Shown: positions 44,061 through 53,536 of the stretch, one piece after another | Numbering within the stretch: position 1 is the first letter of the stretch | How the letters are laid out: the number at the start of each line of letters is the position of its first letter | NCBI RefSeq assembly: GCF_004362055.1 | Contig: NZ_SNXB01000009.1 | Coordinates: forward strand, 1-64,000 | Origin: Flavobacterium sp. 245 | GTDB lineage: Bacteria > Bacteroidota > Bacteroidia > Flavobacteriales > Flavobacteriaceae | Direction: 5' to 3' | Length of the DNA stretch: 64,000 bases | Position numbers and translations under genes: made by a program | Notes under the pieces: generated by a model | The model's input: the letters and a program-made list of their open reading frames with translations, nothing else | Told to the model about the DNA's origin: nothing | Database searches by the model: none

Positions 44061-45115
44061 TCTGCTGGTATTAAAATAGTTGCTAAAATCGTTTCATTCT
44101 CCATCTCCTTAATTTCAAAAGAAGCATTTCCATTATATTGCAGCAAAAGTCTTTCTCTCAGATTATTTAAACCGATACCTGAATTATTAATCTCACTATT
44201 TAATTTGCCTGAATTCTCAACATAGATTTTCACAAAATTGTTCGCCTCTTCGACTTTCACGTTAATGAAACCACCGCTTTTTCTTTTTTCAATTCCGTGT
44301 TTTATTGCATTCTCAACCAGCGACTGAATACTCAAAGGCAGAATTAAATGTTTTGATGTATCAACATTGGTTTCAATTTTAATTTGCAGACGCTCCTCAA
44401 ACCGAATTTTTTCTAATTCCAAATAATCACGAACCAGATTCATTTCATCATTCAAGCTTACTAATCTTACAATATTATTGTTTAAAGAATTTCTCAACAG
44501 TTCCGATAAAAGATCGATTGCTCTTCTGGCTACATGCGGATTTTCTAGTACCAGAAATTTTATATTATTTAACGAGTTAAAAAAGAAATGCGGATTAAGC
44601 TGTGCGGTTAGATTATTCAGTTGCGCTTCTTTTATTATAAGTGACAATCTGGTATTTTCTTTTACTGTTTGCAATTCAAGTCTTGAATAATGATAAAGAT
44701 GATAGGCCAATATCCAAATAGACATGAGTCTTGTTCCTGTTATAAAAATGTTTAAATAGGAAGATTTAAAGAACATTATAAATGAGACTGGATTCTTTAA
44801 AACAACCAAGCGAATCCAATAGAGTTTAGTAACAATCAAAACCATATAAAACACGGAAAGTATTAAAACAGCCAAAACCATTCTGGGCACCAATTGTTTT
44901 AAATTTAATTTTATCCATTCCTTTTTTAAAGCAAAATTTCTATAAAGATGAGTTAATGCAATACCGATTGATACATCAAATATTAAATCGGCAAAGCCAA
45001 TCTTCCAGATAAAAATTCCAGTAAAAAAAGCCTGAAATCCCCAATACAAAGAAGCTGTAATCCATCCAAGAATCTGAATTTTCCAGTACGTCGATATTGT
45101 TTTAGTTATTTCCAA
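44057..45115 (-). CDS. LytS-like sensor histidine kinase
   Basis: The protein is 352 residues with about four membrane helices (about 14-36, 42-60, 79-98 and 122-142). The His_kinase domain has the phospho-acceptor H176 in NPHFFFNSLNN. The ATPase region has ENAIKHG and GIGLNNLRERL. No extracytoplasmic sensor domain is present, so the signal is probably sensed in the membrane. It phosphorylates the adjacent LytTR regulator, and the operon ends with the S15 hydrolase gene. Confidence 0.92.
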   Translation of the reverse strand: MEITKTISTYWKIQILGWITASLYWGFQAFFTGIFIWKIGFADLIFDVSIGIALTHLYRNFALKKEWIKLNLKQLVPRMVLAVLILSVFYMVLIVTKLYWIRLVVLKNPVSFIMFFKSSYLNIFITGTRLMSIWILAYHLYHYSRLELQTVKENTRLSLIIKEAQLNNLTAQLNPHFFFNSLNNIKFLVLENPHVARRAIDLLSELLRNSLNNNIVRLVSLNDEMNLVRDYLELEKIRFEERLQIKIETNVDTSKHLILPLSIQSLVENAIKHGIEKRKSGGFINVKVEEANNFVKIYVENSGKLNSEINNSGIGLNNLRERLLLQYNGNASFEIKEMENETILATILIPAE

Positions 45116-45394
45116 AGTATAAAGATATTAGTGTGCTGTAGTAAAGGTATTTCTCTACTATATAATGGACAAATAAAAGTACATGAAAGAAAAATAATAG
45201 GTGACGAATGAACATTTCAGATTACAACAATATAATTTGTAATACTTTTCTTATTTAATTAAAAATCAGCGTATTAAAAAATCAAAAAATCTTATTCTAT
45301 CATTTTTAAAACTTCTTGTTCCATTCAAAAGAGCAACACACCTATAAATTTGCTTTCAAAAAAATAATTTTTATTACATCATAAATAATAGCAT

Positions 45395-46126
45395 ATGAGA
45401 AACCTAAACAATGTACCTGAAATAATTTTAAAATCAAAAAGTGTCGGACATTCTATTGATTTTAAATGGAATAACAAAAAGATGGAAATGTTTTTGGATC
45501 CATTAGAAGGAAATGAAGAATTAGAAAACGTACTGTCTCAAATTGGTCACAAAGCCTGCATGGGACTAACAGCAGCTTTATTAGAATGGGTTTCATGGCG
45601 TTTTACCGGATATTCTACAGCAACAAATGACATTCAAAAACGTATAGAAGCGCTTTGGTGCTCTATTCATAATTTGCACGAAACAGATCCATTGGTTTTT
45701 GATACTGATTTGAATATTTCAGATTCTGGTTCGATAAACGGACCTTTATGGGTTGCACTAATGAACGTACGAATGATAGATGTAAGATATAGAAAAGGTT
45801 CTTATTTCCTTCAAAACGAGCTAATTGGTTTAATTTTATTAGCGCATCATATTACACCAAAGAAAAAGTTTTTCGACAAATGGTTCAATGATACCATTGC
45901 AGCTTTACTGAACTCATATCCTTGTTCGTATAATTCTAAAGATGCTGACCAAAGCGACGAAGACGTTTATGATTCATCTCACGAAAATGTTATATGCCGA
46001 GAATTTTTCTTTGATTCAAAATTTCATTACACGCCTGCAGCTTGCGAAATAGCGCTGCATAATTTCATCAACAATTTAGATCATAAAGCGAATCCTTTTT
46101 TGCATTTAGCAAAAAAAGCATCTTAA
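45395..46126 (+). CDS. Conserved hypothetical cytoplasmic protein
   Basis: The protein is 243 residues. I do not recognise a family. There is no signal peptide and no clear membrane segment. Visible features are WVSWRFTGYSTATNDIQKRIEALWCS, a Trp-rich block, then a helical stretch (about 140-200), and a C-terminal acidic patch DADQSDEDVYDSSHE. It could be an immunity-like or domain-of-unknown-function protein, but this is a guess. Upstream is a long AT-rich gap with no obvious promoter; downstream is a strong terminator. Confidence 0.55.
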   Translation: MRNLNNVPEIILKSKSVGHSIDFKWNNKKMEMFLDPLEGNEELENVLSQIGHKACMGLTAALLEWVSWRFTGYSTATNDIQKRIEALWCSIHNLHETDPLVFDTDLNISDSGSINGPLWVALMNVRMIDVRYRKGSYFLQNELIGLILLAHHITPKKKFFDKWFNDTIAALLNSYPCSYNSKDADQSDEDVYDSSHENVICREFFFDSKFHYTPAACEIALHNFINNLDHKANPFLHLAKKAS

Positions 46127-46152
46127 TCTTGATTACTATTAATTCAAAAAAA

Positions 46153-46188
46153 TAACCCGGAAGAACTTTATTAGTTCTATCCGGGTTA
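46153..46188. terminator. Terminator between unknown gene and rsmG
   Basis: TAACCCGG pairs with CCGGGTTA, extended inward by AGAAC and GTTCT. It lies between two convergent genes. Confidence 0.85.
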
Positions 46189-46208
46189 TAATTCTTTTAA
46201 TCTTTAAT

Positions 46209-46838
46209 TTATGGTTTAAACTTTAATGGCAAATGCACCACTTTTTTAGTTTCAAAAAATTCATCATCAAAATGATCTGCCAAATCATATAAAGTGGCAT
46301 TTGGAAAATCTTTTAATTCTTCTTCCAAATCACCGCCTTTTAAATATAGAATACCATTTTTCAGTGTATGCTTGTGCTGCTTTTTAATTTTATCATGAAT
46401 CCAAGAAACAAAATCAGGCATATTAGTTACAGCGCGACTTACTATAAAATCAAAATCGCCTTTTACCAATTCAGCACGTTTTTGTTCTGCTTTTACATTT
46501 TTTAATTCTAGTGCCTCGGCAACGCCCTGCACTACTTTTATTTTTTTTGCAATAACATCAATTAAATAAAAACGAGTTTCAGGAAAAAGAATCGCTAACG
46601 GAATTCCAGGAAAACCGCCGCCGGTTCCAACATCTAAAACAGTTGCTCCAGGTTCAAATTTCATGATTCTGGCAATTCCTAAAGAATGCAAAATGTGTTT
46701 TGTATATAATGAATCGATGTCTTTTCTAGAAATGACATTGATTTTTTCATTCCAATCGTGGTACAAAAAGTCTAATTGTTGAAATTGTTTGATTTGAATA
46801 TCGGTCAAATCTGGAAAATATTTCAATATCTCATCCAT
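46209..46838 (-). CDS. rsmG: 16S rRNA (guanine(527)-N7)-methyltransferase
   Basis: The protein is 209 residues, standard for RsmG. The SAM motif VLDVGTGGGFPGIPLAILFP and the IVSRAV segment are conserved. The N-terminal RKDIDSLYTKHILHSL element is typical for the family. It methylates G527 in the 530 loop of 16S rRNA. The gene is transcribed alone, divergent from the desaturase gene. Confidence 0.95.
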   Translation of the reverse strand: MDEILKYFPDLTDIQIKQFQQLDFLYHDWNEKINVISRKDIDSLYTKHILHSLGIARIMKFEPGATVLDVGTGGGFPGIPLAILFPETRFYLIDVIAKKIKVVQGVAEALELKNVKAEQKRAELVKGDFDFIVSRAVTNMPDFVSWIHDKIKKQHKHTLKNGILYLKGGDLEEELKDFPNATLYDLADHFDDEFFETKKVVHLPLKFKP

Positions 46839-46893
46839 TGCTCAAATTTTTTAACAAAAGTACTACTTTACGATTGAAATATTTAACTCAATT

Positions 46894-46926
46894 TTGCAAA
46901 TTGAGAATTTATAATAATTACCTTTG
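46894..46926 (+). promoter_or_regulatory. Promoter of the desaturase gene
   Basis: TTG (46894-46896) is followed after 22 nt by TACCTTTG (46919-46926), a full TTG / TAnnTTTG promoter 20 bp before the ATG. Confidence 0.7.
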
Positions 46927-46945
46927 AAAACTATTTAAAATAATT

Positions 46946-48043
46946 ATGAATAACCCTGCACCTACATTTGCGAGACAAGACAATCTGAAGTTTTTCAGAA
47001 CACTTAACTCTCGCGTAAACAATTACTTCAAAGAAAATAATATCCAGAAAACTGGAAATTGGAAACTGCATTTAAAAGCTGTTATTCTTTTCGCTGTATT
47101 TTTAACGCCTTATTTTTTAATCCTTACACTTAATATGCCTTTTTGGGTAATGTTGCTTTTGTCAATCGTTATCGGAATTGGAATGGCCGGAGTTGGAATG
47201 AACGTAATGCACGATGGAAATCACGGTTCGTTTTCAACCAAAAGCTGGATCAACAAGTTTATGGGTGGAACTATTTATGTTTTAGCCGGAAACGTTTACA
47301 ACTGGCAGGTACAACATAACGTATTACACCATACTTATACTAATATTCCCGGACACGACGAAGATTTAGATGCCGGAAGAATTATCCGTTTTACAAAAGA
47401 TGCAAAATGGCATAGTTTTCACCGTTTTCAACATTATTATTCTGTTTTCTTATACGGATTATTGACTTTCAATTGGGCTATTACAACCGATTTTAAGCAA
47501 ATGAGAAGTTACTTAAAAAGAAAATTATCGTACGGAGAACCAAAAAGTCCCAAAATTCTTTGGACAACTTTAATCATAACTAAAGTAATTTATGTTTCTA
47601 TCTGGATTGTTCTTCCATTGGTTATCGGAATTACATGGTGGAAAGTTTTAATTGGATTTTTCGTAATGCATTATACTGCAGGATTAATTCTGAGTGTTGT
47701 TTTTCAATTAGCGCACGTTGTAGAAGAAACTACAAATCCATCTCCAAACGAATTAGGAGAAATGGATAATACTTGGGCAATTCACCAATTGTTTACGACT
47801 ACCAATTTTGCGCCTAAAAACGCAATCGTAAACTGGTATACTGGCGGATTAAACCACCAAATTGAACATCATATTTTTCCAAATATCAGTCATATTCATT
47901 ATGGTAAAATCGCAAAAATTGTAAAAGAAACTGCAAAAGAATGCAACTTACCTTATTACGAATACAAAACCATGACAGATGCCGTAATTGCTCACTTTAA
48001 GCATTTGCGTGATCTTGGAATGAAACCTGAATTATCTGTATAA
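46946..48043 (+). CDS. Membrane fatty acid desaturase
   Basis: The protein is 365 residues. The three histidine boxes of the di-iron desaturase family are complete: HDGNH (H89, H93), HNVLHH (H124, H128, H129) and NHQIEHH (H304, H308, H309). Hydrophobic stretches at about 45-63, 65-83, 205-225 and 228-255 form the membrane part. It introduces double bonds into acyl chains, either acyl-CoA or lipid-bound. The NHQIEHH box resembles front-end desaturases, but no cytochrome b5 domain is attached. Confidence 0.9.
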   Translation: MNNPAPTFARQDNLKFFRTLNSRVNNYFKENNIQKTGNWKLHLKAVILFAVFLTPYFLILTLNMPFWVMLLLSIVIGIGMAGVGMNVMHDGNHGSFSTKSWINKFMGGTIYVLAGNVYNWQVQHNVLHHTYTNIPGHDEDLDAGRIIRFTKDAKWHSFHRFQHYYSVFLYGLLTFNWAITTDFKQMRSYLKRKLSYGEPKSPKILWTTLIITKVIYVSIWIVLPLVIGITWWKVLIGFFVMHYTAGLILSVVFQLAHVVEETTNPSPNELGEMDNTWAIHQLFTTTNFAPKNAIVNWYTGGLNHQIEHHIFPNISHIHYGKIAKIVKETAKECNLPYYEYKTMTDAVIAHFKHLRDLGMKPELSV

Positions 48044-48116
48044 ACTAAAAAAAAATCTATTAATAATTAACCTTCCTTAATAAGCGCATCAAATTAAGGA
48101 CATCAAAAATTTTATA

Positions 48117-49307
48117 ATGAATCATATTCTTTCGGACAGAATCAACAATCTTGCTACTTCACAGACATTAGCAATGGCTGCATTGGCACGCGAATTAAAA
48201 GCACAAGGAAAAGACATTATCAGTTTAAGTTTAGGCGAGCCAGATTTTAATACGCCAGACTTCATTAAAGAAGCAGCAAAAAAGGCAATCGACGACAACT
48301 ACAGTACATATTCTCCAGTAGAAGGTTATTTGGATTTAAGAGAGGCAATCTGCAGAAAATTCAAAAGAGACAATAATTTAGAGTACAAACCATCTCAAAT
48401 TGTAGTTTCTACAGGAGCAAAACAATCATTATACAACATTGCGCAAGTAATGTTAAACGACGGTGACGAGGTAATTTTACCAGCACCTTACTGGGTTTCT
48501 TATTTCGAAATCGTAAAACTTTCTGGTGGCGTTCCAGTTGAAGTTCCAACTTCTGTTGAAACAGATTTCAAAATTACGCCAGAGCAATTAGAAGCTGCAA
48601 TCACACCAAAAACAAAAATGATGTGGTTTTCTTCTCCATGTAATCCATCAGGATCTGTTTACAGCAGAGAAGAATTAACAGCACTTGCAAAAGTTTTAGA
48701 AAAACACCCAAATATTTATGTAGTTGCCGATGAAATTTATGAGCATATCAATTTCTCAGGAACTTTCTGCAGTATCGGTTCTATACCAGGAATGCTAGAA
48801 AAAACAATTACTGTAAACGGAGTTGCAAAAGCATTTGCAATGACAGGATACAGAATTGGTTATATTGGAGCACCAGAATTTATCGCAAAAGCGTGTACAA
48901 AAATTCAAGGACAAGTAACATCTGGAGCAAACTCTGTGGCGCAGCGCGCTACAATTACCGCTGTAGATGCTGATCCAAGCGTATTAAACGAAATGGTTCA
49001 AGCTTTCCATGGTCGTAGAGATTTAGTTGTTGGACTATTAAAAGAAATCCCAGGAGTAAAAATCAATGTTCCAGAAGGTGCATTCTACGTATTCCCAGAC
49101 GTTTCTTCTTTCTTCGGAAAAACTTTAAAAGGAACTGAGATTAAAGATGCAAACGATGTTTCAATGTATCTTTTATCTGAAGCAAACGTTGCAACAGTAA
49201 CTGGAGACGCTTTTGGAAATCCAAACTGCATTCGTTTCTCTTACGCAACAAGCAACGACATTTTAACAGAAGCATTACGCAGAATCAAAGAAGCTTTGAC
49301 TGCATAA
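48117..49307 (+). CDS. PLP-dependent aminotransferase, aspartate family
   Basis: The protein is 396 residues of fold type I, class I. The PLP lysine is K238 in NGVAKAFAMTGYRIGY. SCNPSG-like binding is seen in SSPCNPSGS (about 172-180), and the N-terminal SLSLGEPDFNTP is that of subgroup I-gamma aspartate aminotransferases. It probably transfers amino groups between aspartate and 2-oxoglutarate. It lies 73 bp after the desaturase gene; the terminator behind it is followed at once by a GC-rich repeat. Confidence 0.92.
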   Translation: MNHILSDRINNLATSQTLAMAALARELKAQGKDIISLSLGEPDFNTPDFIKEAAKKAIDDNYSTYSPVEGYLDLREAICRKFKRDNNLEYKPSQIVVSTGAKQSLYNIAQVMLNDGDEVILPAPYWVSYFEIVKLSGGVPVEVPTSVETDFKITPEQLEAAITPKTKMMWFSSPCNPSGSVYSREELTALAKVLEKHPNIYVVADEIYEHINFSGTFCSIGSIPGMLEKTITVNGVAKAFAMTGYRIGYIGAPEFIAKACTKIQGQVTSGANSVAQRATITAVDADPSVLNEMVQAFHGRRDLVVGLLKEIPGVKINVPEGAFYVFPDVSSFFGKTLKGTEIKDANDVSMYLLSEANVATVTGDAFGNPNCIRFSYATSNDILTEALRRIKEALTA

Positions 49308-49328
49308 CAATATTATAGGTTTTATTAA

Positions 49329-49382
49329 AACGGCTTAAGGTTCAAAAGTTTCATCACTTTTATACTTTAAGCTGTTTTTTTT
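49329..49382 (+). terminator. Weak terminator after the aminotransferase gene
   Basis: CGGCTTAA pairs with TTAAGCTG, with one wobble pair, followed by a T8 run. The loop is long (about 30 nt), so the fold is less sure. Confidence 0.5.
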
Positions 49383-49395
49383 ATGGGATTATTTT

Positions 49396-49484
49396 GGGCG
49401 TGCCCCTCCGGGTCGGGCTATTCGTTACAAGTCCTCGCACTTCCTTCGTCAGGCTGTGGGCTTTCCACTGCTATCCCTCACGCA
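49396..49484. repeat. GC-rich terminator-linked repeat, copy 1
   Basis: The block starts GGGCGTGCCCCTCCGGG and ends TATCCCTCACGCA; it also contains GTTACAAGTCCTCGC and GCTGTGGGCTTTCCACT. It begins 13 bp after the terminator T run. A close copy lies at 53391-53481 in the same orientation. Its GC content stands out from the surroundings. Confidence 0.85.
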
Positions 49485-49675
49485 AAACAATAAACGAGAT
49501 ATATCAATTTCAAAAGAAAAAAATCAATTAAATCCACTAGATCTGCATGAAACCTAAATTGAGAGTTACAAAATTTCCATTCCACAATATTGTAAAACCA
49601 CAATTGTAATCCTATAAAACAGAACGCCTTATAAATCGCCAACTTTGTAATGTATTAATTAAAAAACTATTAGTC

Positions 49676-50131
49676 ATGACAAATACAGATGTAAATACAG
49701 ATGAAACCGTAAAAACCTTGAATGGATTAATTTCAATTCTTGAAGACGGAAAGCTAGGATATACAAACGCTGCTGAACATGTAGAAAATCTAGCCATGAA
49801 AGCCGATTTTCTTGATTACGCCCGCGAACGTGCTTTATTTATTGTAGAACTACAAGACGAAATCAACAAACTAGGTAAATCAACAGACACTTCTGGTGGC
49901 GGACCTTTAGGCGCTTTGCACCGCACATGGATTGATATTAAATCATCATTTACAGGAGGCGATACTAAAGCAATTATCAACGCTTGTGTCACTGGTGAAG
50001 AGGCTGCAATTGAAAAATACAAAGCAGCACTCGAAGAAAATCATCTTGAACACAGTCAGGTGTACATTGTTTCAAAACAGTTAAACAGTATTCAAAACAC
50101 TTTATCACAAATTAAAATGAGAGGGATTTAA
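49676..50131 (+). CDS. DUF2383 / PA2169-family four-helix protein
   Basis: The protein is 151 residues, a ferritin-like four-helix bundle of the PA2169 family. Typical features are TVKTLNGLISILEDGKLGYTNAAEHV near the start, GGGPLGALHRTWIDIKSSFTGGD in the middle and the CVTGEEAAIEKYKAAL helix. Members are general stress-related proteins in many genomes; no enzymatic role is established. It has its own terminator. Confidence 0.88.
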   Translation: MTNTDVNTDETVKTLNGLISILEDGKLGYTNAAEHVENLAMKADFLDYARERALFIVELQDEINKLGKSTDTSGGGPLGALHRTWIDIKSSFTGGDTKAIINACVTGEEAAIEKYKAALEENHLEHSQVYIVSKQLNSIQNTLSQIKMRGI

Positions 50132-50156
50132 TATCATTGAAGCTTTTTATTTTAAG

Positions 50157-50192
50157 AAAACTGCTTCGTTTAAATAACTGAGCAGTTTTTTT
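50157..50192 (+). terminator. Terminator after the DUF2383 gene
   Basis: AAAACTGCT pairs with AGCAGTTTT around a 15-nt loop, followed by seven T residues. Confidence 0.8.
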
Positions 50193-50260
50193 GTTTTTTG
50201 TTAAAACTAAAAAATAAATCTTATTTTAGTCGCAACCAATTTCTAACCAAAACTATTTCT

Positions 50261-50839
50261 ATGACCTCAACTTTACGCAGTATTTTTACATGTGTTTTTT
50301 TTATTATTTTCTTTTCTACTAGTACCTATGCACAACCAAAAAAAGGGCAATTTATTACCGTTTCTGCCGGTTTAGGATTATCGGCATTAGATTATGAAGA
50401 TGACGCAGCACTAACCGGCCATGGCTTTTACGTGCATGGCGAATATGTATATGGTATCACAAAATGGTTTGGCTTACGACCATATGCCGCAATTATTATT
50501 ACTTCACCAGACAAAAATGGCAATCAGCCTGGCCAGCCTACTTATCAAATATCTTCAAAAGCTTTAATGATTGGTGGAAAAGCGCGTATATGTGCGCCTA
50601 TTCCATGGATTGCTCCATTTTTTGAAGTCGGACTTGGAGCTTCGGTCGGTAAATTCGAAACCATTACACCAACAAGCAACCTAGAAAAAAGTGGCATCTT
50701 ACCACATGTACCCGTAACTATAGGATTAGCACTTGGGCCTAAACACAATGTTGAACTAGCATTTAGTTACTATTACCATTCTTCAGTCGATCAAATGTGT
50801 GGAGCTGTTGAAGCAGGATTTACTTTTCCTTTAGATTAA
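50261..50839 (+). CDS. Outer-membrane beta-barrel protein, hypothetical
   Basis: The protein is 192 residues from the ATG at 50261; an upstream in-frame start would overlap the previous terminator. The signal peptide MTSTLRSIFTCVFFIIFFSTSTYA ends before QPKK. The mature part is a small barrel with alternating strands and Gly/aromatic girdle residues (GLGLSALDYEDDAALTGHGFYVHGEYVYG). It resembles small OmpA/OmpW-like barrels without a clear family. A 155-residue membrane protein follows after 32 bp. Confidence 0.65.
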   Translation: MTSTLRSIFTCVFFIIFFSTSTYAQPKKGQFITVSAGLGLSALDYEDDAALTGHGFYVHGEYVYGITKWFGLRPYAAIIITSPDKNGNQPGQPTYQISSKALMIGGKARICAPIPWIAPFFEVGLGASVGKFETITPTSNLEKSGILPHVPVTIGLALGPKHNVELAFSYYYHSSVDQMCGAVEAGFTFPLD

Positions 50840-50871
50840 ACTGTATCAGAAATAGTATAAAATCTGACGAA

Positions 50872-51339
50872 ATGAATGAAAAAGCAAATTCGAGGGTAAT
50901 TTTAAAACTAGCTCTTCCCTTAACCATCATCACATTCATACTTTTTACAAAATGGTGGATTGCTGATGTTGTCGATGGAACTGACGGTGTTATGTACGGA
51001 TTCCCATTAATTTATAAGTCTCCTGCATTTTACACTTCGATGGCTGAACAATATTTTATAATGGAATTCTTAATCGATTTTATTGTTTATTTTATTGTTG
51101 TATTTGCAATTTTATTTTTGACAAACAAATTCATTTCTAAAATAAAATTGAAAAGAAGACTATTGATAGTCATTTACATAATTGCTACAATATTATTTAG
51201 TCTTGAAATAGTGATAGCAACAGTTTTTGAAACAAGTTTTTCAATAAAACGAGATTTCGATATAGTAGTAAAACAAACTGGAGCTAAATTTTATTTCTCC
51301 AATAAAGAAAGAAAGGAATTTGATAAATTTCATCAATAA
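50872..51339 (+). CDS. Hypothetical membrane protein
   Basis: The protein is 155 residues with about three hydrophobic segments (about 10-28, 62-84 and 97-119) and a basic C-terminal stretch (KRDFDIVVKQTGAKFYFSNKERKEF). I do not recognise a family. It follows the barrel protein gene and may be in the same unit. Confidence 0.5.
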   Translation: MNEKANSRVILKLALPLTIITFILFTKWWIADVVDGTDGVMYGFPLIYKSPAFYTSMAEQYFIMEFLIDFIVYFIVVFAILFLTNKFISKIKLKRRLLIVIYIIATILFSLEIVIATVFETSFSIKRDFDIVVKQTGAKFYFSNKERKEFDKFHQ

Positions 51340-51476
51340 GAGAAATTTAACTATCATCATTCCATATTAAGTTAACAATTTCAAAAAAATCCCTCTATCA
51401 TTAGCAAACTAGAATATTTTATAAGACCTTTGCACACTTTTTTTCGGGAATACCACAAAAGTCTAAAGTTTTAGAA

Positions 51477-53345
51477 ATGAAGAAGAAAATCGAAATATTA
51501 GCTCCTGCTAGAGATTTAATTGGAGGAATCGCGGCCATAAACAGTGGTGCCGATGCTGTATATATTGGTGCGCCACAGTTTGGTGCACGTTCTAATGCCA
51601 ACAACTCTATCGAAGATGTGGCTGAACTTGTAAAATACGCACACTTATTTAACGCACAGGTTTTTGTGGTTATGAATACCATTTTGTACGACAACGAATT
51701 AGAGACTTGTCGCTCAATGATTTGGGAATTATACGATATTGGTGTTGATGCACTGATTATTCAGGATATGGCGATTATGGAAATGGACTTGCCTCCTATC
51801 GTACTTCACGCCAGCACACAAGCCAATAATCGTGACGCCGATAAAATTAAATTCCTTAAAGATGCCGGAATAAAACGTGTGGTTTTAGCCCGCGAATTAA
51901 ACCTGCATCAAATTAAAACGATTTACGACCATGCTGATGTTGAATTAGAGTTTTTCGTAACTGGAGCGTTATGTGTATCCTTCAGCGGAAATTGTTATAT
52001 GAGTGTGGCGAACGGAGAACGAAGCGCCAATCGTGGCTCTTGTGCTCAAAACTGTCGCTTGCCGTATAACTTAATCGACGGAAACGGAGAAACTTTAATT
52101 AAAAACAGCCACTTGCTTTCGATAAAAGATTTAGATGTTTCAGATCAGATTCCGAATTTGATTGAAGCAGGAATCGTTTCTTTTAAAATTGAAGGAAGAT
52201 TAAAAGATGTAGCTTACGTTAAAAACAATGTTTCGTACTTACGTCAAAAATTAGACAGTTATCTGGAAGGAAGCGATAAATATACCAAAGCTTCGTCTGG
52301 AAAATGTACCTATACTTTTGATTCTGCACTGAACAGAACTTTCAACCGCGGTTATACGGATTATTTCGTTAACGAAAGATACAGTTCCATTGGTTCTTGG
52401 GAAAGCCCAAAATCAAAAGGACAATATATTGGTAAATTACTTAGAACGGTTGGAAATGCTTACGAGATTGAAAATGGTGAATTATTAAACAACGGTGACG
52501 GACTTTGCTTCATCAACGAAAATAATGAAGCAGACGGAATCTACGTAAACAAAGCCGAAAACGGTAAAATTTACCCGAACGTTCTAAAAGAAGTAAAAGA
52601 CGGAACTTTCATATACAGAAATAACGACGCCGCTTTCATCAAAATTGTTGAAAGAGAGGACAGCGCCGTTCGTAAATTAAGCACGACTTTATTACTTACA
52701 GAAACTGAAACTGGTTTCGAATTAATCGCTACCGACGAAGACGGAAATGTAAGTATCGTAAATTTAGAACACGCAAAAGAGCAGACCAAAACTGGCGAAT
52801 CAATCGAAGAAAACATCAAAACACAATTAGCAAAAACAGGTTTTACGCCTTATACTGCTGATGAAATTAATATTATGTTCTCGCAAAACTGGTTCCTTCC
52901 TATTTCAAAAATCAACGAAATGCGAAGAACTGTTTACGATCAGTTAAGCGAAATTCGTTTGGCAAACTACAAACGCGAAGAACACCAAATGGTAAAAACG
53001 TCACATCCGTATCCTGAAACCAAACTGGATTTCATGTACAACGTTTCGAACAAAACGGCTCGTAAATTCTACGAACGCCACGGTGTTACCGAAATCGAAA
53101 AAGCATTCGAATTACAATGGGATCCAGGAAAATCTCGTGTAATGACAACGAAATATTGTATCAAATACGAATTAAAAAAATGTCCGATACACCAAAAAGA
53201 TATCGTAGGTGTCAAGGTAAAAGAGCCATTGGTATTAAAACAAGGCGAGCTTGAATACAAACTAAAATTCAACTGCAAACCTTGTGAAATGGAAATTTGG
53301 GAAAAAGATGCCGAATTTGAGATTGAAGAAGATCATTTTCATTAA
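51477..53345 (+). CDS. rlhA: U32-family protein, RlhA-like
   Basis: The protein is 622 residues. The N-terminus follows E. coli RlhA closely as I know it: LAPARDLIGGIAAINSGADAVYIG, FGARSNANNSIEDVAELV and DMAIMEMDLPPIVLHASTQA. The four iron-sulfur cysteines are C166, C173, C189 and C193 in the ALCVSFSGNC and SCAQNCRLPY stretches. RlhA hydroxylates C2501 of 23S rRNA using prephenate-derived oxygen transfer chemistry. The C-terminal region has a Cys-rich end (KPCEMEIWE). Family assignment is good; the exact substrate is inferred. Confidence 0.85.
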   Translation: MKKKIEILAPARDLIGGIAAINSGADAVYIGAPQFGARSNANNSIEDVAELVKYAHLFNAQVFVVMNTILYDNELETCRSMIWELYDIGVDALIIQDMAIMEMDLPPIVLHASTQANNRDADKIKFLKDAGIKRVVLARELNLHQIKTIYDHADVELEFFVTGALCVSFSGNCYMSVANGERSANRGSCAQNCRLPYNLIDGNGETLIKNSHLLSIKDLDVSDQIPNLIEAGIVSFKIEGRLKDVAYVKNNVSYLRQKLDSYLEGSDKYTKASSGKCTYTFDSALNRTFNRGYTDYFVNERYSSIGSWESPKSKGQYIGKLLRTVGNAYEIENGELLNNGDGLCFINENNEADGIYVNKAENGKIYPNVLKEVKDGTFIYRNNDAAFIKIVEREDSAVRKLSTTLLLTETETGFELIATDEDGNVSIVNLEHAKEQTKTGESIEENIKTQLAKTGFTPYTADEINIMFSQNWFLPISKINEMRRTVYDQLSEIRLANYKREEHQMVKTSHPYPETKLDFMYNVSNKTARKFYERHGVTEIEKAFELQWDPGKSRVMTTKYCIKYELKKCPIHQKDIVGVKVKEPLVLKQGELEYKLKFNCKPCEMEIWEKDAEFEIEEDHFH

Positions 53346-53351
53346 TAATAC

Positions 53352-53388
53352 AAACCGATACTTTTAAAAGAAGTATCGGTTTTTTTAT
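53352..53388 (+). terminator. Terminator after the U32 gene
   Basis: AAACCGATACTT pairs with AAGTATCGGTTT across a short loop, followed by a T run. Confidence 0.9.
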
Positions 53389-53390
53389 TT

Positions 53391-53481
53391 GGGCGTGTCC
53401 CTCCGGGCCGGGTTATCCGTTACAAGTCCTCGCCTGTTCGTTCCTCACGGCTGTGGGCTTTCCACTTCTATCCCTCACGCA
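53391..53481. repeat. GC-rich terminator-linked repeat, copy 2
   Basis: It starts GGGCGTGTCCCTCCGGG three bases after the terminator T run and ends ATCCCTCACGCA. It shares with 49396-49484 the blocks CCGTTACAAGTCCTCGC-like, GGCTGTGGGCTTTCCACT and CTATCCCTCACGCAA. Copy and terminator have the same order and direction in both places. Confidence 0.85.
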
Positions 53482-53536
53482 AGCGCGGTAAAGCGAGAAA
53501 ATTTTCGTTTGCTATCCACAAATACTTCCACAATCT

